Part shown: piece by piece, positions 43,065-56,251 of the stretch
Numbering within the stretch: position 1 is the stretch's first letter
How the letters are laid out: each line of letters opens with the position of its first letter
Source: Cristatella mucedo
Lineage: Eukaryota > Bryozoa > Phylactolaemata > Cristatellidae
DNA: 64,000 nt
NCBI GenBank assembly: GCA_009760855.2
Contig: WPIO01000117.1
Location: forward strand, 719,501 to 783,500
Reading direction: 5' to 3'
The notes under the pieces: model-generated
Databases searched by the model: none
What the model saw: only the letters and a program-made list of their open reading frames with translations
Told to the model about the DNA's origin: nothing
Position numbers and translations under genes: made by a program

Positions 43065-45020
43065 TATCGTTTAAAGCTCATTGTGCATAGTCACGGGATT
43101 TCTAAAAAAATCTATCGAATATCGATAGTGAATGTAGTTTTTTGGTTTAAGCAGTGAATTTGCAGTAATGGAGATAACCCCACATTGCTTATATAAAGCT
43201 CAATTCTTGGTTCGTTTTTTAGAAACAGAGAAAATTTGGTTTTTCATGTTCCATTATCACTACAGCACCGCTTTTTGTGACCGCAGATAAATGCTGCAAT
43301 GCTTTATCAACATCATCCGTTAACTGGTATTGTCCGATCTTTAATGCTTCATACTTCTTGGATTTTGTTTTGTAGGCCACGAAATGAATGCATCTTTTCT
43401 CTTCGCTGCATTGACCTCGGCTTTAGCCTTGACCAAGTGGAGACTGTAGGAGCCTGTGCGTGACTGCTTAGCATCGTTTACTGTCTAGAAACAACTAGCA
43501 GGAGCAGCTTCAACCACATCGCAGTCGTCGTAAAATTGAAAGAAATACAGATTTTTCCGAACAAAGGCGGCAGCTATCTATGCTAACATTAATCCTCTAT
43601 CCGGTGAGCCTGCATAGCTGAGATCCTTGCACAGGGCTCAGCTGTGCGGTTTAGCACCCGGCTAGAATCAAGCTTGAGTTTTTTAGACCTCAAAGTCCAC
43701 TGCTAAGCTATCTGATGCCCAAGAGACGATCAAGCTTTTCCATTTTCAATGTGTGCATTGATGTCTTAAAATAAACTAACTGCAACTCTTTGACCGGGTT
43801 GCATGTTAAAATAAACCAAGGGACATTGCTAGGATTCCACAGCCGTAATAAATCGGTGGAGCACTTTGATAACAGTAATAATAATAATAATAGTAACGCG
43901 GGTGGAATAGAGCACAAACAGAAATAAATAAACACTCCGTTTGGAACTACTGTATGCTGCAATTAAATCTTGACAATTTTGTTAGAAAAGCACCTTCACG
44001 GATTCAAAACTTAGGTTTAGGGTCGCTGACATTGAGCTCGCAATGGTGCTCGCTGAGAACATTGACAGACAAATGCAGGTCAAGCGGGTTACCCGAAGAA
44101 GCACTGCAAATAGGTTGTACGTGCTATGCCAATATACTTAAGAGCGAATGATAAGAATTGATTTACAAAATTTGTTCAAAAATTGAAAACATAGCGCGAG
44201 GTTCATTGTGGGTTCAAATGCAGTTGAAAAATAAAAGAATCTAAACTAATATGTATCTGAATTAACATCCTACTGAAATGATAGCACAACTTTTCAGAAG
44301 GGAGTTATTTTTTGAGATTAATGAATAGGAAATATTCAGTCACGCCAATGAGGCAGCTACTAAATGTTGATTTCCATCTCGTTCGTTATGCTATCGTAGA
44401 CAGCAACATTAGAATTTCAACAAATCACGGCGGAAGCCCGTATCGTGCTCTTGCAAGTGAGAGTTCCTATCCTCTACTTGAATGTATCTATGTAAGCGTC
44501 AAGTATACGGGCTTTGAATGACACGATGCAGCCGTCGTACCAGTTTTTCACCTCATTTTCAACCAGCTCTGCGTGTATTTCTTCCTTGTTCCTGCGAGTC
44601 TTGAAAGAACGAAGTCTTGAACCGCTGCCGCGAAGATGCTACATACAGCTCTCTTCATGCTACTGAGCATGTGAAGGTGTCCACCAATATCAGCTACAAG
44701 CACTATCTATGGTCTTGCAAAAACACTGGTTTTAGCATTCGTCTCGGAGAATTTAGAAGGATCTTGAGCTTGCTTAGATTAATTTCTTTATTAGTCTCAT
44801 TAGGCTGAGTAATAGTGGCCGCGGAAGTTTCCTGGGATAAGCCTGAACTTCCTACTAAAAACTCGGTTCTCTGTAGCCTCGGTCCTGACCACTGCAGTAG
44901 GAACGTATGTGAAAGAAGCTTGGATGTTCCAAAAGCGAAGGCATTAGGTAACTTGATCGAAACACAATGGAAACACTAGTGAATAATTTTACAAGTTTCA
45001 AATCTTCACTTTCTATCCGC
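43065..45020. other. No supported gene
   Basis: About 2 kb with a short (ATA)n at 43876-43895. Small open frames (43954-44151, 44312-44521, 44617-44808) lack recognised domains. Confidence 0.4.
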
Positions 45021-45028
45021 ACTCGTAA

Positions 45029-45180
45029 TGGCTCACTAGGTAAGGCGGTTGCTTTTCACGACCTTGGCCCCGAGGTCGTGGGCTCGAATCCTGCTGAGGG
45101 CGATCATTTACAGCCACTGCAAGCGGTGGTGATAGCCGGAAAGGCTCTTCTGTCGCTATACAAAAGAGGCTGTTAAATCA
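45029..45180 (+). mobile_element. SINE-1, well preserved
   Basis: A box AATGGCTCACTAGG, B box GGCTCGAATCC (about 45080-45090), body with GCCACTGCAAGCGGTGG and AGCCGGAAAGGCTCTTCTG, and end GGCTGTTAAATCAGCTAGT. An (ATTT)n run follows at 45184-45207. Confidence 0.88.
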
Positions 45181-45484
45181 GCTAGTATTTATTTATTTAT
45201 TTATTTACTCGTCTTTCGTCAGCAAGTCCAGCAAGGTCTTGGAGCTACTGATATTCTATTTGAGACGCACAATGTGAGCCAGAGAAAGAGACTGGTTCTT
45301 TTCCGGGATGGAGCCATACAGCAAGAACATTCGCTGGATTAGCTGTAAATAAAGAAGCTCAACTCAGTCTGACTGCAGGCACTTACCATCGCTTACAAAA
45401 CAGGTTGCTCATGTTTCATAATGAGCTAAGATTACGTTTTGTACGATTAGAAGTATGTGCTTCTGTTAATTTTTTTACTAAAAT

Positions 45485-45665
45485 TAATAAAGCAGTGAGC
45501 TTTACGGATATCACACGCCTAGGTCCTGGTCGAGCGGTAAAGTGCTCACACATCACGATCCACGTTACTTTTTAAAGGCCAGCAGTGAGCGATCTTTATT
45601 GCCCGCTCTTAATATAGTAGCATTCGTTACGGCTCTTCTGTGACTATGCAAATGATGCTAATGGA
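45485..45665 (+). mobile_element. Decayed SINE-1 remnants
   Basis: A short antisense body fragment (GAGCTTTACGGATATCAC, about 45497-45514) is followed by a diverged sense copy with GTCGAGCGGTAAAGTG, CGATCTTTATTGCC and ACGGCTCTTCTGTGACTAT. Confidence 0.5.
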
Positions 45666-45939
45666 TTTGATAACCCTAAACATTACATTGTATAGTAGTA
45701 ATTACTATCGTTTCTATTACACCAGAAAGTAAAAATGTCTATCGATGCCTTCTTCAGCTCTTAGCGATGACCAATAGCTAAGGAGGAGCTAGTTTACATG
45801 CTCAGACAGCCAAGCACAAGCGTCAGAATGACATTGAGTACCCATGCTAGTCATATGAATTGCATCGTAAGAAGTAGAGCAAAATAAACATAAAACAGAA
45901 CAAGTTCACTGCCGACAATTAAAACCTGAGCGGGGCAGA

Positions 45940-46480
45940 TGCCTTTTTTGCTTAATAGTGAGATCCAAAACTTTTGTGCATAAGAACGGAAGGCTCGATC
46001 ACCAAAAAGCATTTAAATTTTAGCTCGGCAATCTGCGACAGAATGCCGAGCAGCCCTTGGTAAAAGCATTCACTAGAGAAACAAGGAGCTCAGATTGGAG
46101 GCTGCCCATGCAAGTGAAGTGACTTTTAAACCAGATGGGAAATCTAGATACAGATATATGGCATTTTGTATAGGGAGCCAATACAACTTTAACAGATAGG
46201 ACGCATTGTGCTAGATAAATCTTTGATGACAGACCAGACGAGCAAATAACTTTGGCACTAGTTGCCAGTGATTGAGGTCAAAAGCAAGGAGCCCGTAATA
46301 GAAAGAGCTATTGCAGTTAGGTCGAGGAGATGTCATAAATGGGTGAACTAGCTTGACCCTTCTTCTATCAAAGCGGTAATGAATTTCAGTGATAAGTTAC
46401 CTAAGCTAAAAGAAGGGCCAACTTTCTATTGGGGGCAATGTGCTGATCTCATGAGAAGTCTTTTTGAATAGTATGGGTTC
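45940..46480 (-). mobile_element. Old L2-clade LINE, separate family or very diverged
   Basis: Antisense remnants in the L2 order. The stretch at about 46350-46290 resembles the VHAF.TSR..CNSL motif, 46220-46150 resembles the WLPI segment, and 46030-45990 reads FGDRAFRSYAQKFW. It differs from both L2-A and L2-B. Confidence 0.6.
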
Positions 46481-46484
46481 ATCT

Positions 46485-47925
46485 TGAGTCACTCCAGTGG
46501 CGACGTGACTTCAGATTTCCATCTTGTTATTAGGTCACGTGCTGCATCTGACATTCTTTCACAAGAAATGCGAGTGCAGTTCTATTCCCTGATACACGAC
46601 TTTTTAACACTCCGATTGCAAAGAACCTTAGATACTTGTATCCAGCCTAGTTTTCATGTGTACACCACCTCACCAGAGCTCTGCTATAGCACTTAAATCT
46701 CGTAGCTGCTAAGACCCGATCCATCAATGACTATGGAACTAGTTTATCTTAATTAAGTCGTAAACTGCAATCGCAGCCTTTCAAAAATGCATGCACCACT
46801 ATAGGTGCATCTTTGAGTCTTGAGGATCGTCTCCTTCCCTGCAATAGAGATGTGCAGCACGCGCAAAGCCCTCATTTCTCTGAACCGGCTAGCTGGGAGG
46901 TTTTGCCATTTCACTGTGGGCTGAGTACTAATGCACAGGGTATGAATGCCTACCATAGCATATGCTTGCCCTTGACACCGCATCAAAGATAACGTTCGAG
47001 AAATCAGGGCTCAACTGCCTCACAGAGAGATGGGCAAAGGAGCTCACTGAGCTAGAGTTCCATTGTAACTATCTTGTGTGGATAAAATGTGTTTTGCGAT
47101 TTAATTTGCTTAAAATAAATGAAAAACCACTGCTCTTCTGCGAAAAAATTGCTCCTGTTTTAGGGATAAGGTGTTTTTTAACTCTATGTGGACGAACTGG
47201 GTCGCACATGCAGCATCTTTTCTGCGGCTGTCCCAAAATTTTAGTTAATGTAATGTTATTCCTGAGAATAGTTTAGATAAAAAATTCCGTATATGATCGA
47301 CTTGGCATAGATAAGGTGCCTATACAATGCAAACTCTTTGTGCTCTAAGCATAACGAATAACGCATCGAGACGAGAGCAAAAAGAAAATCCATGCAATTG
47401 TCTGTCAAGATCTTAGATGCTTACAAAAATGCATCTGCATGTCTGTTAAGGATAAAGACAAGGTCTGGGTGGTTGGGCTTTTGAAAGTTAAGTGAATAGT
47501 TGCTGCTTTCCCGAAGAAATTTCTTCCACAGTATTATGTAATGCTTAATTTATCATCTTTTGCTTTAAATAACTCTGGTATGCTTATCGGCTCGTACTCG
47601 TGAAAAGAAGACAGCTAGTATGTTTGCTATCCAAGAAATTTGGCTGGAACTACGAAGACCCTCCAGCAACCGCTACTCATGCACAAAAGATCCTTCCAAA
47701 TGATGGACTAGGAAGAGCTCTACAGCAATTATGTATCTACACTACCCATCATCCATAGCCCCATTACAGCCTCAATCTGAGCTTCTCTGCAAACCCTTCC
47801 GGATAGTAATAAGCCACCTGTAGAGGACTTCATCAAGTCAGTCAGCGAAGAAGATTTTGCACTTCCTTATTCCGATTTCACCTGTACGGCTAAAAATTGA
47901 AAGCTATAATTGGCCTACTAGCGAG
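46485..47925. other. No supported gene
   Basis: About 1.4 kb with chance-length frames (for example + 46962-47276, 104 codons, no recognised domain). Confidence 0.4.
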
Positions 47926-47929
47926 ACAG

Positions 47930-50020
47930 CCAATCGATCCTAGCAAAGGCCAAGTCTAGCTTCTATAGAACCATCGCTGAATCACAGATGCACAATCCAA
48001 AAACGCTGATGTCGACGATCAACCATCTCCTCAGCCGCTCCCACATTAGCTCCTTACCTGACGATCCTTGTGGTGATCTAGCCGATCGCTTCTCTAATTC
48101 TTTGCGTAGAAGATAGACAAGACCAGGGAGTCCATGCCTGCGGTGACAACATTCTCACTAGAATTACGTTCTCCGATACAGGGCTGCACCTTAATGTCTA
48201 CATTTAAGCAGGTAAAAAGTAATCTCGTCCAGAAGTTCATTTCTCAATCATAGAAGACAACAAGTCCTCTGAACCCTATTCCTACTTTCCTTCATATACA
48301 TTACATTGATCTGCAGCTGCCATGCATGACGAACATCATTAATGTGTCATTAGCCTCAGTTCATATCCAAGTACAATTAAAAGACGCAGTAGTCAGGCCA
48401 CTTCTCAAGAAAGCGACACTAGACCAAGAGAACGTGAGCTACTACCGCTCAGTCTCCCTTCTACTATTCCTACCAAAGACACTTGAACGGGTCGTAGCGG
48501 ACAAGCTGAACTAAAATATCGAAACTTCGAACTTCGCTATTAAGTTCCATTTTGGCTTTAGAGCTAATCGCTCCACAGAATAAGCATTGCTTAGGGTGTA
48601 AATCGACCTACTTAGGAATGCAGACATAGGTAGAGTGTCTCTGATTGCTCTGCTCGATCTTTCGGCAGCTTTTGATACTATCGATCACAAAGTTCTTCTC
48701 GGTCGCCTTTCGTCTTGCCTGGGCATCACTAGCATAGCTCTGCAATAGTTCAGGTCCAATCTCAGTGGGAGACTCCAGAGAATTGACGTGGCTGAACAAA
48801 GATAATCGGAGATACCTCTGAAATATGGGGTACCTCAGGGCTCCGAGCTAGGTCCGGTTCTTTTCACGGTTTATACTCTCCCTCTTGCTGATGTGATTGC
48901 CATGAACATACTAGGCTTTCACTTCCATGAGGATGACACTCATTTCTACCTTTCCTTTGATCCCTTCCAGCCTTCGAGAACCTCGAATTCTCTAGACTCA
49001 CGTGCTGCATGTATTGATTACATCCACACAAGAGGGCAGCATATTTGATAAAACTAAACGATGATACAACTGAATTACCAGTTATGGGTAAACCGAGTGT
49101 GACTCACAAATTGAAAAGACTGACACTCAAAATTGGCTTTGTCAGCATATCTTATGTTGAATCAGCTCGAAATCTAGGTATCTAGTTCCAAAGTGACCTA
49201 TTGTTAGACGACAACATCGGCTCCACAATAAATTCTGCCTACTTTCAGCTACAGAACATTGCTAAAATTCGGGCTTGTTTAGATAAGGATACCACATCTA
49301 AGTTTGTCCATGCATCTGATACATCCCGTCCTGACTTCTGTAACTCACCGCTTGCTGGCCTCCCAGCATGTGCAACTAAGCGATTGCATCTGGTGCAAAA
49401 CTCTGCAGCTAGGCTTGTCTGTTGTGGGCGTCGCAGTTGCCACGTTACTCCACTTCTCGCCGACCTGCACAGGCTACCAGGCAAGCAAAGGATTAACTTT
49501 AGGGTTTTTTCGCTCACTTTTAGGTCACTTCATTCTTTGGCTCCAGCCTATCTCTCAGATCTTCTCCCTCACTAGGCCAAGCATTGTACCACCTGCTTTT
49601 CGGAATCCAACAGTTTACCAATACCTCGTACAAACCTCAAATCCGTTGGAGACCATGCATTTAGTTCGTATGTTCCCAAAGCCTGGAACTCCCTCCCGAC
49701 CTGCATCAGAACATCCCCTGACCTGAGCGCATTTAAAAAGAACTTAAAAACACACTTATTTAGGACAGCATTTAGTAGGTCCCTGTGATTCGTCCTTCAT
49801 GTGCTTATGGGTACTGACACTGCATGCTGCCACAAACCACAGTTGTATGCTGACCCTGTGCATTTCACCCCTATCCAAGTTATTCACGTTGTTTATTAAG
49901 CATGATATTGCTCTCTATTTAATCGAGTTTCCGTTTGCAGCAAAAATGAAGCCCCTAGAAAGAGATCGAGTTCTCTGAGGGTGCTTTTTCATGTGCATTA
50001 GTATAATTAATATTACCACA
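47930..50020 (+). mobile_element. L2-A LINE, long 5'-truncated copy
   Basis: Begins with CCAATCGATCCTAGCAAAGG, the same segment as in the 38574-41960 copy. It continues through RT (LLKKATLDQEN at about 48400, AFDTIDH region at about 48670-48690) and the catalytic-box region (about 48920-48960). The C-terminus has [19 protein letters not shown] at about 49400, then the 3' UTR and a hairpin near 49960. Many stops are present. Confidence 0.9.
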
Positions 50021-50640
50021 TTGAGGAGATCACAGACCTAAGCTTTATCTACTCCGATGCAGAGCTGCTCACACATAGTACCAAATATTGCAACAGGACG
50101 AATGAAGTGTAGAAGCTACAGATTTGAGAAGGCGTCACCAGCTGAGAGCAAAGAGGAGTAGATAATATAGCTAACTCACCGGAGTCTTCAAAGAATCGTA
50201 ATTCCTGGTTGGCCTCCTAGTCCATTTCAAGCGTTTCTCTGGTTTCTTGTTTATGTGATGCCGGGACACCACGATATACCATCACTCGGGGAACTGGCCA
50301 CAGCCGACAGAGTTGTTTCAAGAGAAGAATGAAATCAAGTGGCATCCGCTAGTCTATAGACCCTTTAAAGTTGTTAAAGTGGCTAAAGTTGAAATCAAGT
50401 TAAGCCTCATGAAGTACTTGATCGCAGAGCTAGACAATGAGTCAGTAGCTTTCAAACACCTCCACTATGCCTTCTCTCAGCTGCTGGAGGCAGTAGTCAA
50501 AGCTTGTGTCGCCGGCGTACCACAGATATAGGAATATCATAGGGCACGGTAAGTACGTTAAGATGCTGAAGGGGATCAAGAAATGACTTAAAAATATTTC
50601 GTTGCAGAGGTTCTCTACTTTCTGGGCAATTATAAGCCAG
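50020..50640. other. No recognisable feature
   Basis: A spacer between two L2-A copies. A 72-codon open frame (50313-50531, without ATG near the start; contains LDNESVAFKHLHYAF) has no recognised domain. Confidence 0.35.
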
Positions 50641-51730
50641 CGAACCTCTAAAATATGGGGTATCACTGGGCTCCGTGCTCGGTCGTGTTCTTTTCACGGT
50701 TTATACTGTTCCTTCTGGATGTGATTGCCGAGCACGATTCAGGCTTTCACATCTAAGCGGATGAAGCCCTGTTGTGATTTTACCTTGATCCCTCTCGCCC
50801 ATCGAGCACATCAAATTTTCACAACTTCCTTGCTGCATGCATTGATGACATCCACACATGGATGGCAGCGTATTTTCTTAAATTGAATGATGGCAAAACT
50901 AATTTACTAGGTATGATAAAATGAAGTGTAATTCGGAAATTGGAAAACCCTTCGCTCAAAATCAGCTCTGCCAGTTTCTTTTACCACCACAGTCAAGTCT
51001 GCTTACATTCAGCAACATAAAGCTGCTTAAACTTGTGCATTTTTAAGTAAGGATGCCGGATCTAAGTTGGTTCGTGCATTTTTTGCATTCCCTCTTGGCT
51101 TCTGTATCTCACCCGCTTACGGGTCTAACGGCCTGTGCAATCAGGCGCTTACAGTTGGTGCAGAGCTCGGCAGCTAGGCTTGTCTGTCATGAGTATCGCA
51201 GTTGCCACATCACACCATTTCTCGCCAGTCTGCTCTGGCTACCAGTCAAGCAGCCGATAGACGTCAAGGTTTTGTCGCTCTCATTTTGATCTCTTCGTCG
51301 TTTGGCCCAGCCTACCTGTCAGATCTACCAATCGACCAGGCTAAGCAATCGTACCACCGGCTTTTTAGTATCGAAATGCTTACCTATACCTTATACAAAC
51401 CTAAAATCCATTGGAGACCGTACCTTTAGTTTGTATGCTCCCAAAACCTGGAACTCAATCCTGACTTGCGTCACGACATTCCCTGACTTCATTACATTTA
51501 AAAGGAAATTCAAACGCACCCATTAATAAGATCATTCAATTTTCCCCCGCAATTCGTCCTGTATGTGCTTATGTGCGCTGACACTGTTAGATACTGCTGC
51601 TAACTAGGCTTGCATGCTGACCTAGTCCGTGTCACCCTAACCATTCGATCGTGTTTTCTTTAAAGCAAATGTAAAGCGGCTACAAAGAACTTGAGTTCTT
51701 TTTGGTCGCTTTATCAAGTCTTTTCCTATT
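50640..51730 (+). mobile_element. L2-A LINE, decayed copy
   Basis: Begins at CCTCTAAAATATGGGGTATC, just before the catalytic box. It has a deletion near 50980, then the C-terminus (SSAARLVCHEYRSCHITPF at about 51160-51215), 3' UTR and a modified hairpin (AAAGCGGC ... GGTCGCTTT) ending near 51720. Confidence 0.87.
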
Positions 51731-51734
51731 GTTG

Positions 51735-52640
51735 ATATTACAAAGCAAACTATAACCTGCTGGTTCAGGTTTCAAAATGTCTGTCAAAGTCTATACCTTT
51801 ATATTGATATTGAAAAATGCGATGGGAATGTAAAAGACTACTCAGATGAGCAAGGCGATCAATTTTACCACGATATACTAAACAAGGATCGTCGTTATCG
51901 ATTACGTGTTTCAGGGCCTCCACAAGAAAAAAATTCAAAGAATAGTCGAAAATCTAGATCGTTGACTTTTACTGAAGCCTTTTGGTGGTCATTTAATTTT
52001 TTATTTACTTAAATTTGATTTTTTGATGAACTCACTTGCTTAGCTGGAACAGTAAGATGCAAATCCATTTGTTCTCTAGTCTTTGTCAGACGGGATTCAA
52101 GATAATTACTGCCCTGGCAGCTACATCAAAATTAAATAGACTAAGAGCCATTTTATAAATTGCTAGGGTTTAGGCAACTAGGAAAAACAATCAACATCGA
52201 AGAAAAACAAATTTTGTTACCCAGTGTAACATGATTTCGCACAATCATTTTGACAACTGACAACGTGACTATAAGCGCATTTTTTATATTTAGGTGTTGC
52301 TGAAAATTAGGCACCTTGAAGCATTGCCAATATTGATTGCATAATGATCATTATTATTTATTATTAATTGAATAATAATAACAATAATCATTATATTTTT
52401 AATTATTAATTTATTAATTATTATATTAATATTGTTACCAATTTATTCAATTCAAAATCAACAAATGAGTTTGTGCCTCAACGTATTGTGGGTGACAAAA
52501 CTGACAACGGATGAAAAATTGAGAGGAAAAAAATTAAATCAAATGAATAATAAGAACTACACCTTCATAGAGATGGGTACTCTATTCAAAGCGTATTCTT
52601 GGCGTACTAGAATGTTGAGCAATATTCGACAAGGACGTGG
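51735..52640. other. AT-rich, no recognised gene
   Basis: Includes a very AT-rich stretch at about 52335-52440 (ATTATTAATTGAATAATAA type). No gene was seen. Confidence 0.45.
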
Positions 52641-53475
52641 TAATAATAATAATAATAATAGTAATAATGCACTTGATAAAGCACAGCCCTCTGACAAATC
52701 AATCTCTTTACATTTGCTGCAAAGGGAAATGCAATTGAAAGGTGATTAATATCATGCTTGATAACAAAACATGAATAACATGGTTAGGGGTGACACGCAC
52801 AGGGTCAGCATGCAAATGTGGTTAGTGGCAGCATGCAATGTCAGCACCCATAAGCACATGAAGGACGAATCACAGGGACCCAGTAAATGCCGTCCTAAAT
52901 AGGTGTGCTAAAGTTCTTTTTAAATGTGGTCAAGTCATTTGATGTTCTGACGCATGTCACGAGGGAGTTCCAGGCTTAGGGAGCATACGAACTAAATGCA
53001 TGGTATCCAAAGGATTTGAGGTTTGTACGAGGTATTTGTAAACTGTTGGATTCCGAAAAGCGGGTGGTACGATGCTTGGCCTGGTGGGGTAGTATATCTG
53101 AAAGATAGGCTGGAGCCATAGAATCAAGGGACCTAAAAGTGAGCGACAAAACCTTGATGTCAATCTGTTGCTTGACTGGTAGCCAGTGCAGGTCGGAGAG
53201 AAGTGGTGTGACGTGACAACTGTGACGCTTACGACAGACAAGCCTAGCTGAGGAGTTATGCACCAGCTGCAATCGCCTGATTGCAAATGCCGGTTGGCCA
53301 GCAAGCAGTGAGTTACAGTTGTCGAGACGGGATGTCACGAATGCATGGACCAACTTTGATGTGGTATCCTTATCTAAACAAGCCCAAGTTATAGCAATGT
53401 TATGAAGCTAAAAATAAGCAGATTTGACTGAGGAGCTGGTAAGATCGTCTAATGAGAGAGGAAATGAGCTTTGGA
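52641..53475 (-). mobile_element. L2-A LINE, 5'-truncated, fairly young
   Basis: (AAT)n at 52641-52667, a hairpin with a small deletion, 3' UTR, and a 125-codon frame 53353-52976 with [34 protein letters not shown] and RFSESNSLQIP. The 5' end is near 53470. Confidence 0.92.
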
Positions 53476-53479
53476 ATAC

Positions 53480-54225
53480 GATGATAGTGACAGGACATTG
53501 CAGTGCATTGCACCCAGAACGCACAGAACCATTGTGCTGAAATTGCATAAGTATACTATGCAGAGACTGCAGTGTAAAACAGCCAAAGTGGATGCTTATT
53601 TCGCGCGGTTCCTTTCGTTTTTATAGGTGATTTTAGTGAATCATAGAAGATTATGAGATCGACCCGAGCCGTTTCAATTGACTGGTCCGCTGCAATACGA
53701 AATCTAAACGTTCGCTTCGAACAGCTAATATCTGATCCATGGTGCCGATTTGAGTAAGTTGACGTTTGAACCAGGGGCATTGCAGTAGATTATAATGCAG
53801 TGACCATGAACCAGATTGAGCAATAGAATTTCCCGGGTGCACTGGAAATAGAAAAATGGCAATGAGACATGTCCCACAAGAAATGCTGGTGTTTTTCCGA
53901 ATTACAACAGATTGAGTCATTTTTCCCGGAAATTGCTCCCAATTGCTATACATTTTCCGAAATTTAACCTGATCTAAAATTATACATGCTTACTGGGCAA
54001 TTTAATGCGGAAGAACAACTGGAACAACTGGAGCTTGGATCAGACTATTTCTGGTCGATTTCTTGACGAATTGCACAGTGGTGTAGTCTTAGCCCCTGGC
54101 AATTGCACTAGAGCAGGCTGCAGTGCTCATGAACAAGCATTGAAAATTGCATGTATCGATTAGAGCTTTAATATATTATAGAGAGGCAATAAGTATAAAT
54201 TTGAAGTTTTCACTGTTAAAAAATA
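53480..54225. repeat. CATTGC-rich dispersed repeat, first block
   Basis: Contains ACATTGCAGTGCATTGCACC (about 53496) and, about 300 bases on, GGCATTGCAGTAGATTATAA with AATGCAGTGACC. Comparable cores recur at 56700-59570. The rest is unique-looking. The two frames on - (53780-53556, 53953-53651) have no known domain. Confidence 0.4.
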
Positions 54226-54234
54226 GTATTAATA

Positions 54235-54800
54235 ATACTTACAATAATAATGCACTTGATAAAGCACTCTCAGAGAACTCAATCTCTCTCTAAGGGCTTT
54301 ACCTTTGCTGCTAAGGGAAATTCAATTGAATGGTGAGTAGTATAATGCTTGATAAGCAAACGACATGAATAATATGGTTAGGGGTGACATGCACAGGGTC
54401 AGCATGCAAACGTTTTTAGTGGCAGCCTGCACAGTGTCAGCATGCATAAGCACATCAAGGACGAATCACATGGACCCACTAAATGCTGTCCTAAATAGAT
54501 GTTTTTAAGTTCTTTTTGAGTGTGGTCAGGTCAGGGGATGTTCTGACGCAAGTCAGGAGAGATTTCCAGGCTTTTGGACCATACAAACTAATGCATGGTC
54601 TCCAAAGGATTTGAGGTTTGTACGAGGTATTTGTAGACTATTGGATTCCGAAAAGCGGGTGGTACGATGCGTGGCTTGATGGGGGAGTAGATCTGAGAGA
54701 CAGGCTAGAGCCAAAGAAGGAAGTGACCTAAAAGTGAGCAACAAAACATTTGAAGTCAATCCGTTGCTTGACTGGTAGCCAGTGCAGGTCGGCGATTAGT
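54235..54800 (-). mobile_element. L2-A LINE 3' copy, head-to-head with the next
   Basis: (AAT) tail and hairpin at 54245-54305, 3' UTR, and the C-terminal frame (RSLPSLALACLSDLLPHQ) up to about 54800. There it meets the 5' end of the next copy in the opposite orientation. Confidence 0.88.
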
Positions 54801-56225
54801 CAGGCCGCTACTTTAGAAAGTAGCACGACTATACCGAGACGACTTGAGCGAAGTCCACAAAGTCCAAAAAGTCCACTCATCTTCTGTCGTTCATATCAAC
54901 GACACTGGAGTGAGTTGTGGCAGGCTAGCTGAATCCTTATATGGAAATTTCAATTCTAGAAAATTAATTTTCACCCTGACTTTATAGCTAATCACTCCAC
55001 CGAGACAGTATATCGTTTGGTGCACTATGACCTTCTTGGATATGCAGAACTAGGGATTTTGTTCGCTCATGGTTGTTCGGTCCTTCAGGAGCCGTCTATT
55101 CTACAGATAGCCGAGTTCTGCTCAACAGCCTGTGGATTGTTTTTAACGGACTATGATCATAGAAGATATCCCTGGGTTATTGCTAAGCATAATCTTCAAT
55201 ACTAAGCAGACGACGCCCAGTTTTACCGTTAAAGTTATAGGCGTACCAAGTGTGATTCAAAAATTGAAACAACATCACTCAAAAGTGACTTTGCAAATAA
55301 ATCTCCTGTTGCATCTGCACGAAATCAAGGTGTCCAGCTCCAGAGTGACCTTTCTTTAGACGGCCTTATCAGATCCACAGTCAAATTGGCCTAGGCTTAG
55401 CTACAGAATATAAAGCTCAAAATCGGACTTGCTTAGACAGGGAAAATACACCCAAATTGGTGCATGCATTAGTGGCAACCAGTCACGACTTTACTTCTGT
55501 AACTCACTTCACGCTGGTCTGTGAAACCTGTGCAGTCGGGAGCTTACAGTTTATTCAAAACACTAAAGCTAGGCTTGCCGGTCGTAAGCTTGGCAGTTGC
55601 TACATCCTGCCTTTTCTCCCCTACCCGGACCGACTTCCAGTTAAGCAGCAAGTCGACTTCAAGATTCCGCCACTCATTTTTAGATTCCTGCACTATTTAC
55701 CTCCAGCGTAACTTTTTACCTACTCCCTCACCAGCAAAAGCTTCGTACCAGCCATTTTATTTAAATATAATAATCGTCGTGCCGTGATGGCGCACTAGGT
55801 AAGGCGGTTGCTTTTCACGATCTTGAACCCGATGTCGTGGGTTCGAATCCTGCGGTGGACGATCTTTTATTGCCACTGCAAGCAGTATTGATAGCCGTAA
55901 AGGTTCTTCTGTCATTATACAACAGACACTGTTTAATCAGCAAGTTATAATTTTAAATTTTACCTATAGTTCATGCTAACCTCAAGTCTATTAGAGACTG
56001 CTCTTAGTTTATAAGCTCTCAAAGCCACGAGCTCACTCTAGACTGAAGTCATTACATACCATGACTTGACGACATTGAAAAAGAAGCTAAAACCATACGT
56101 TTATCACAGCATTTAATGAGTCATCTATGAGTTTGCATACTTATGCGTGCTAGCACTATGCATGCTACAAAAAACCAGATATTCGTGTTGACTCTGTGCA
56201 TGTCACCAAAACCGTGTTATACTTA
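54800..56225 (+). mobile_element. L2-A LINE, decayed, split by SINE-1
   Basis: Starts in the RT region (TAGTCAGGCCGCTACTTTAG matches the LLKKATL segment). It passes CTAATCACTCCACCGAGAC (the HSTE motif region) and has lost most of the catalytic region. It resumes at about 55235 through the C-terminal part and, after the SINE at 55780-55935, the 3' UTR to about 56215. No frame is intact. Confidence 0.8.
55780..55938 (+). mobile_element. SINE-1, best-preserved copy, nested in L2-A
   Basis: A box TGGCGCACTAGG (55788-55799) and perfect B box GGTTCGAATCC (55840-55850), so the head is a tRNA-derived pol III promoter. The body is ATTGCCACTGCAAGCAG and AGCCGTAAAGGTTCTTCTG, with end GTTTAATCAGCAAGTT. 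Confidence 0.9.
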
Positions 56226-56250
56226 TATATATATATATATATATATATAA
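56224..56250. repeat. (TA)n microsatellite
   Basis: Alternating TA run between the end of L2-A and SINE-2. Confidence 0.95.
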
Positions 56251-56251
56251 T

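Noticed and set aside
55788-55860. Functional tRNA gene
   Set aside because: A and B boxes are present, but the cloverleaf is incomplete and the same body follows in other copies. It is a SINE head.
54235-56225. Twin-primed 5' inversion of one L2-A
   Set aside because: Both arms have their own 3' UTR and overlap in element coordinates, so two insertions are needed.
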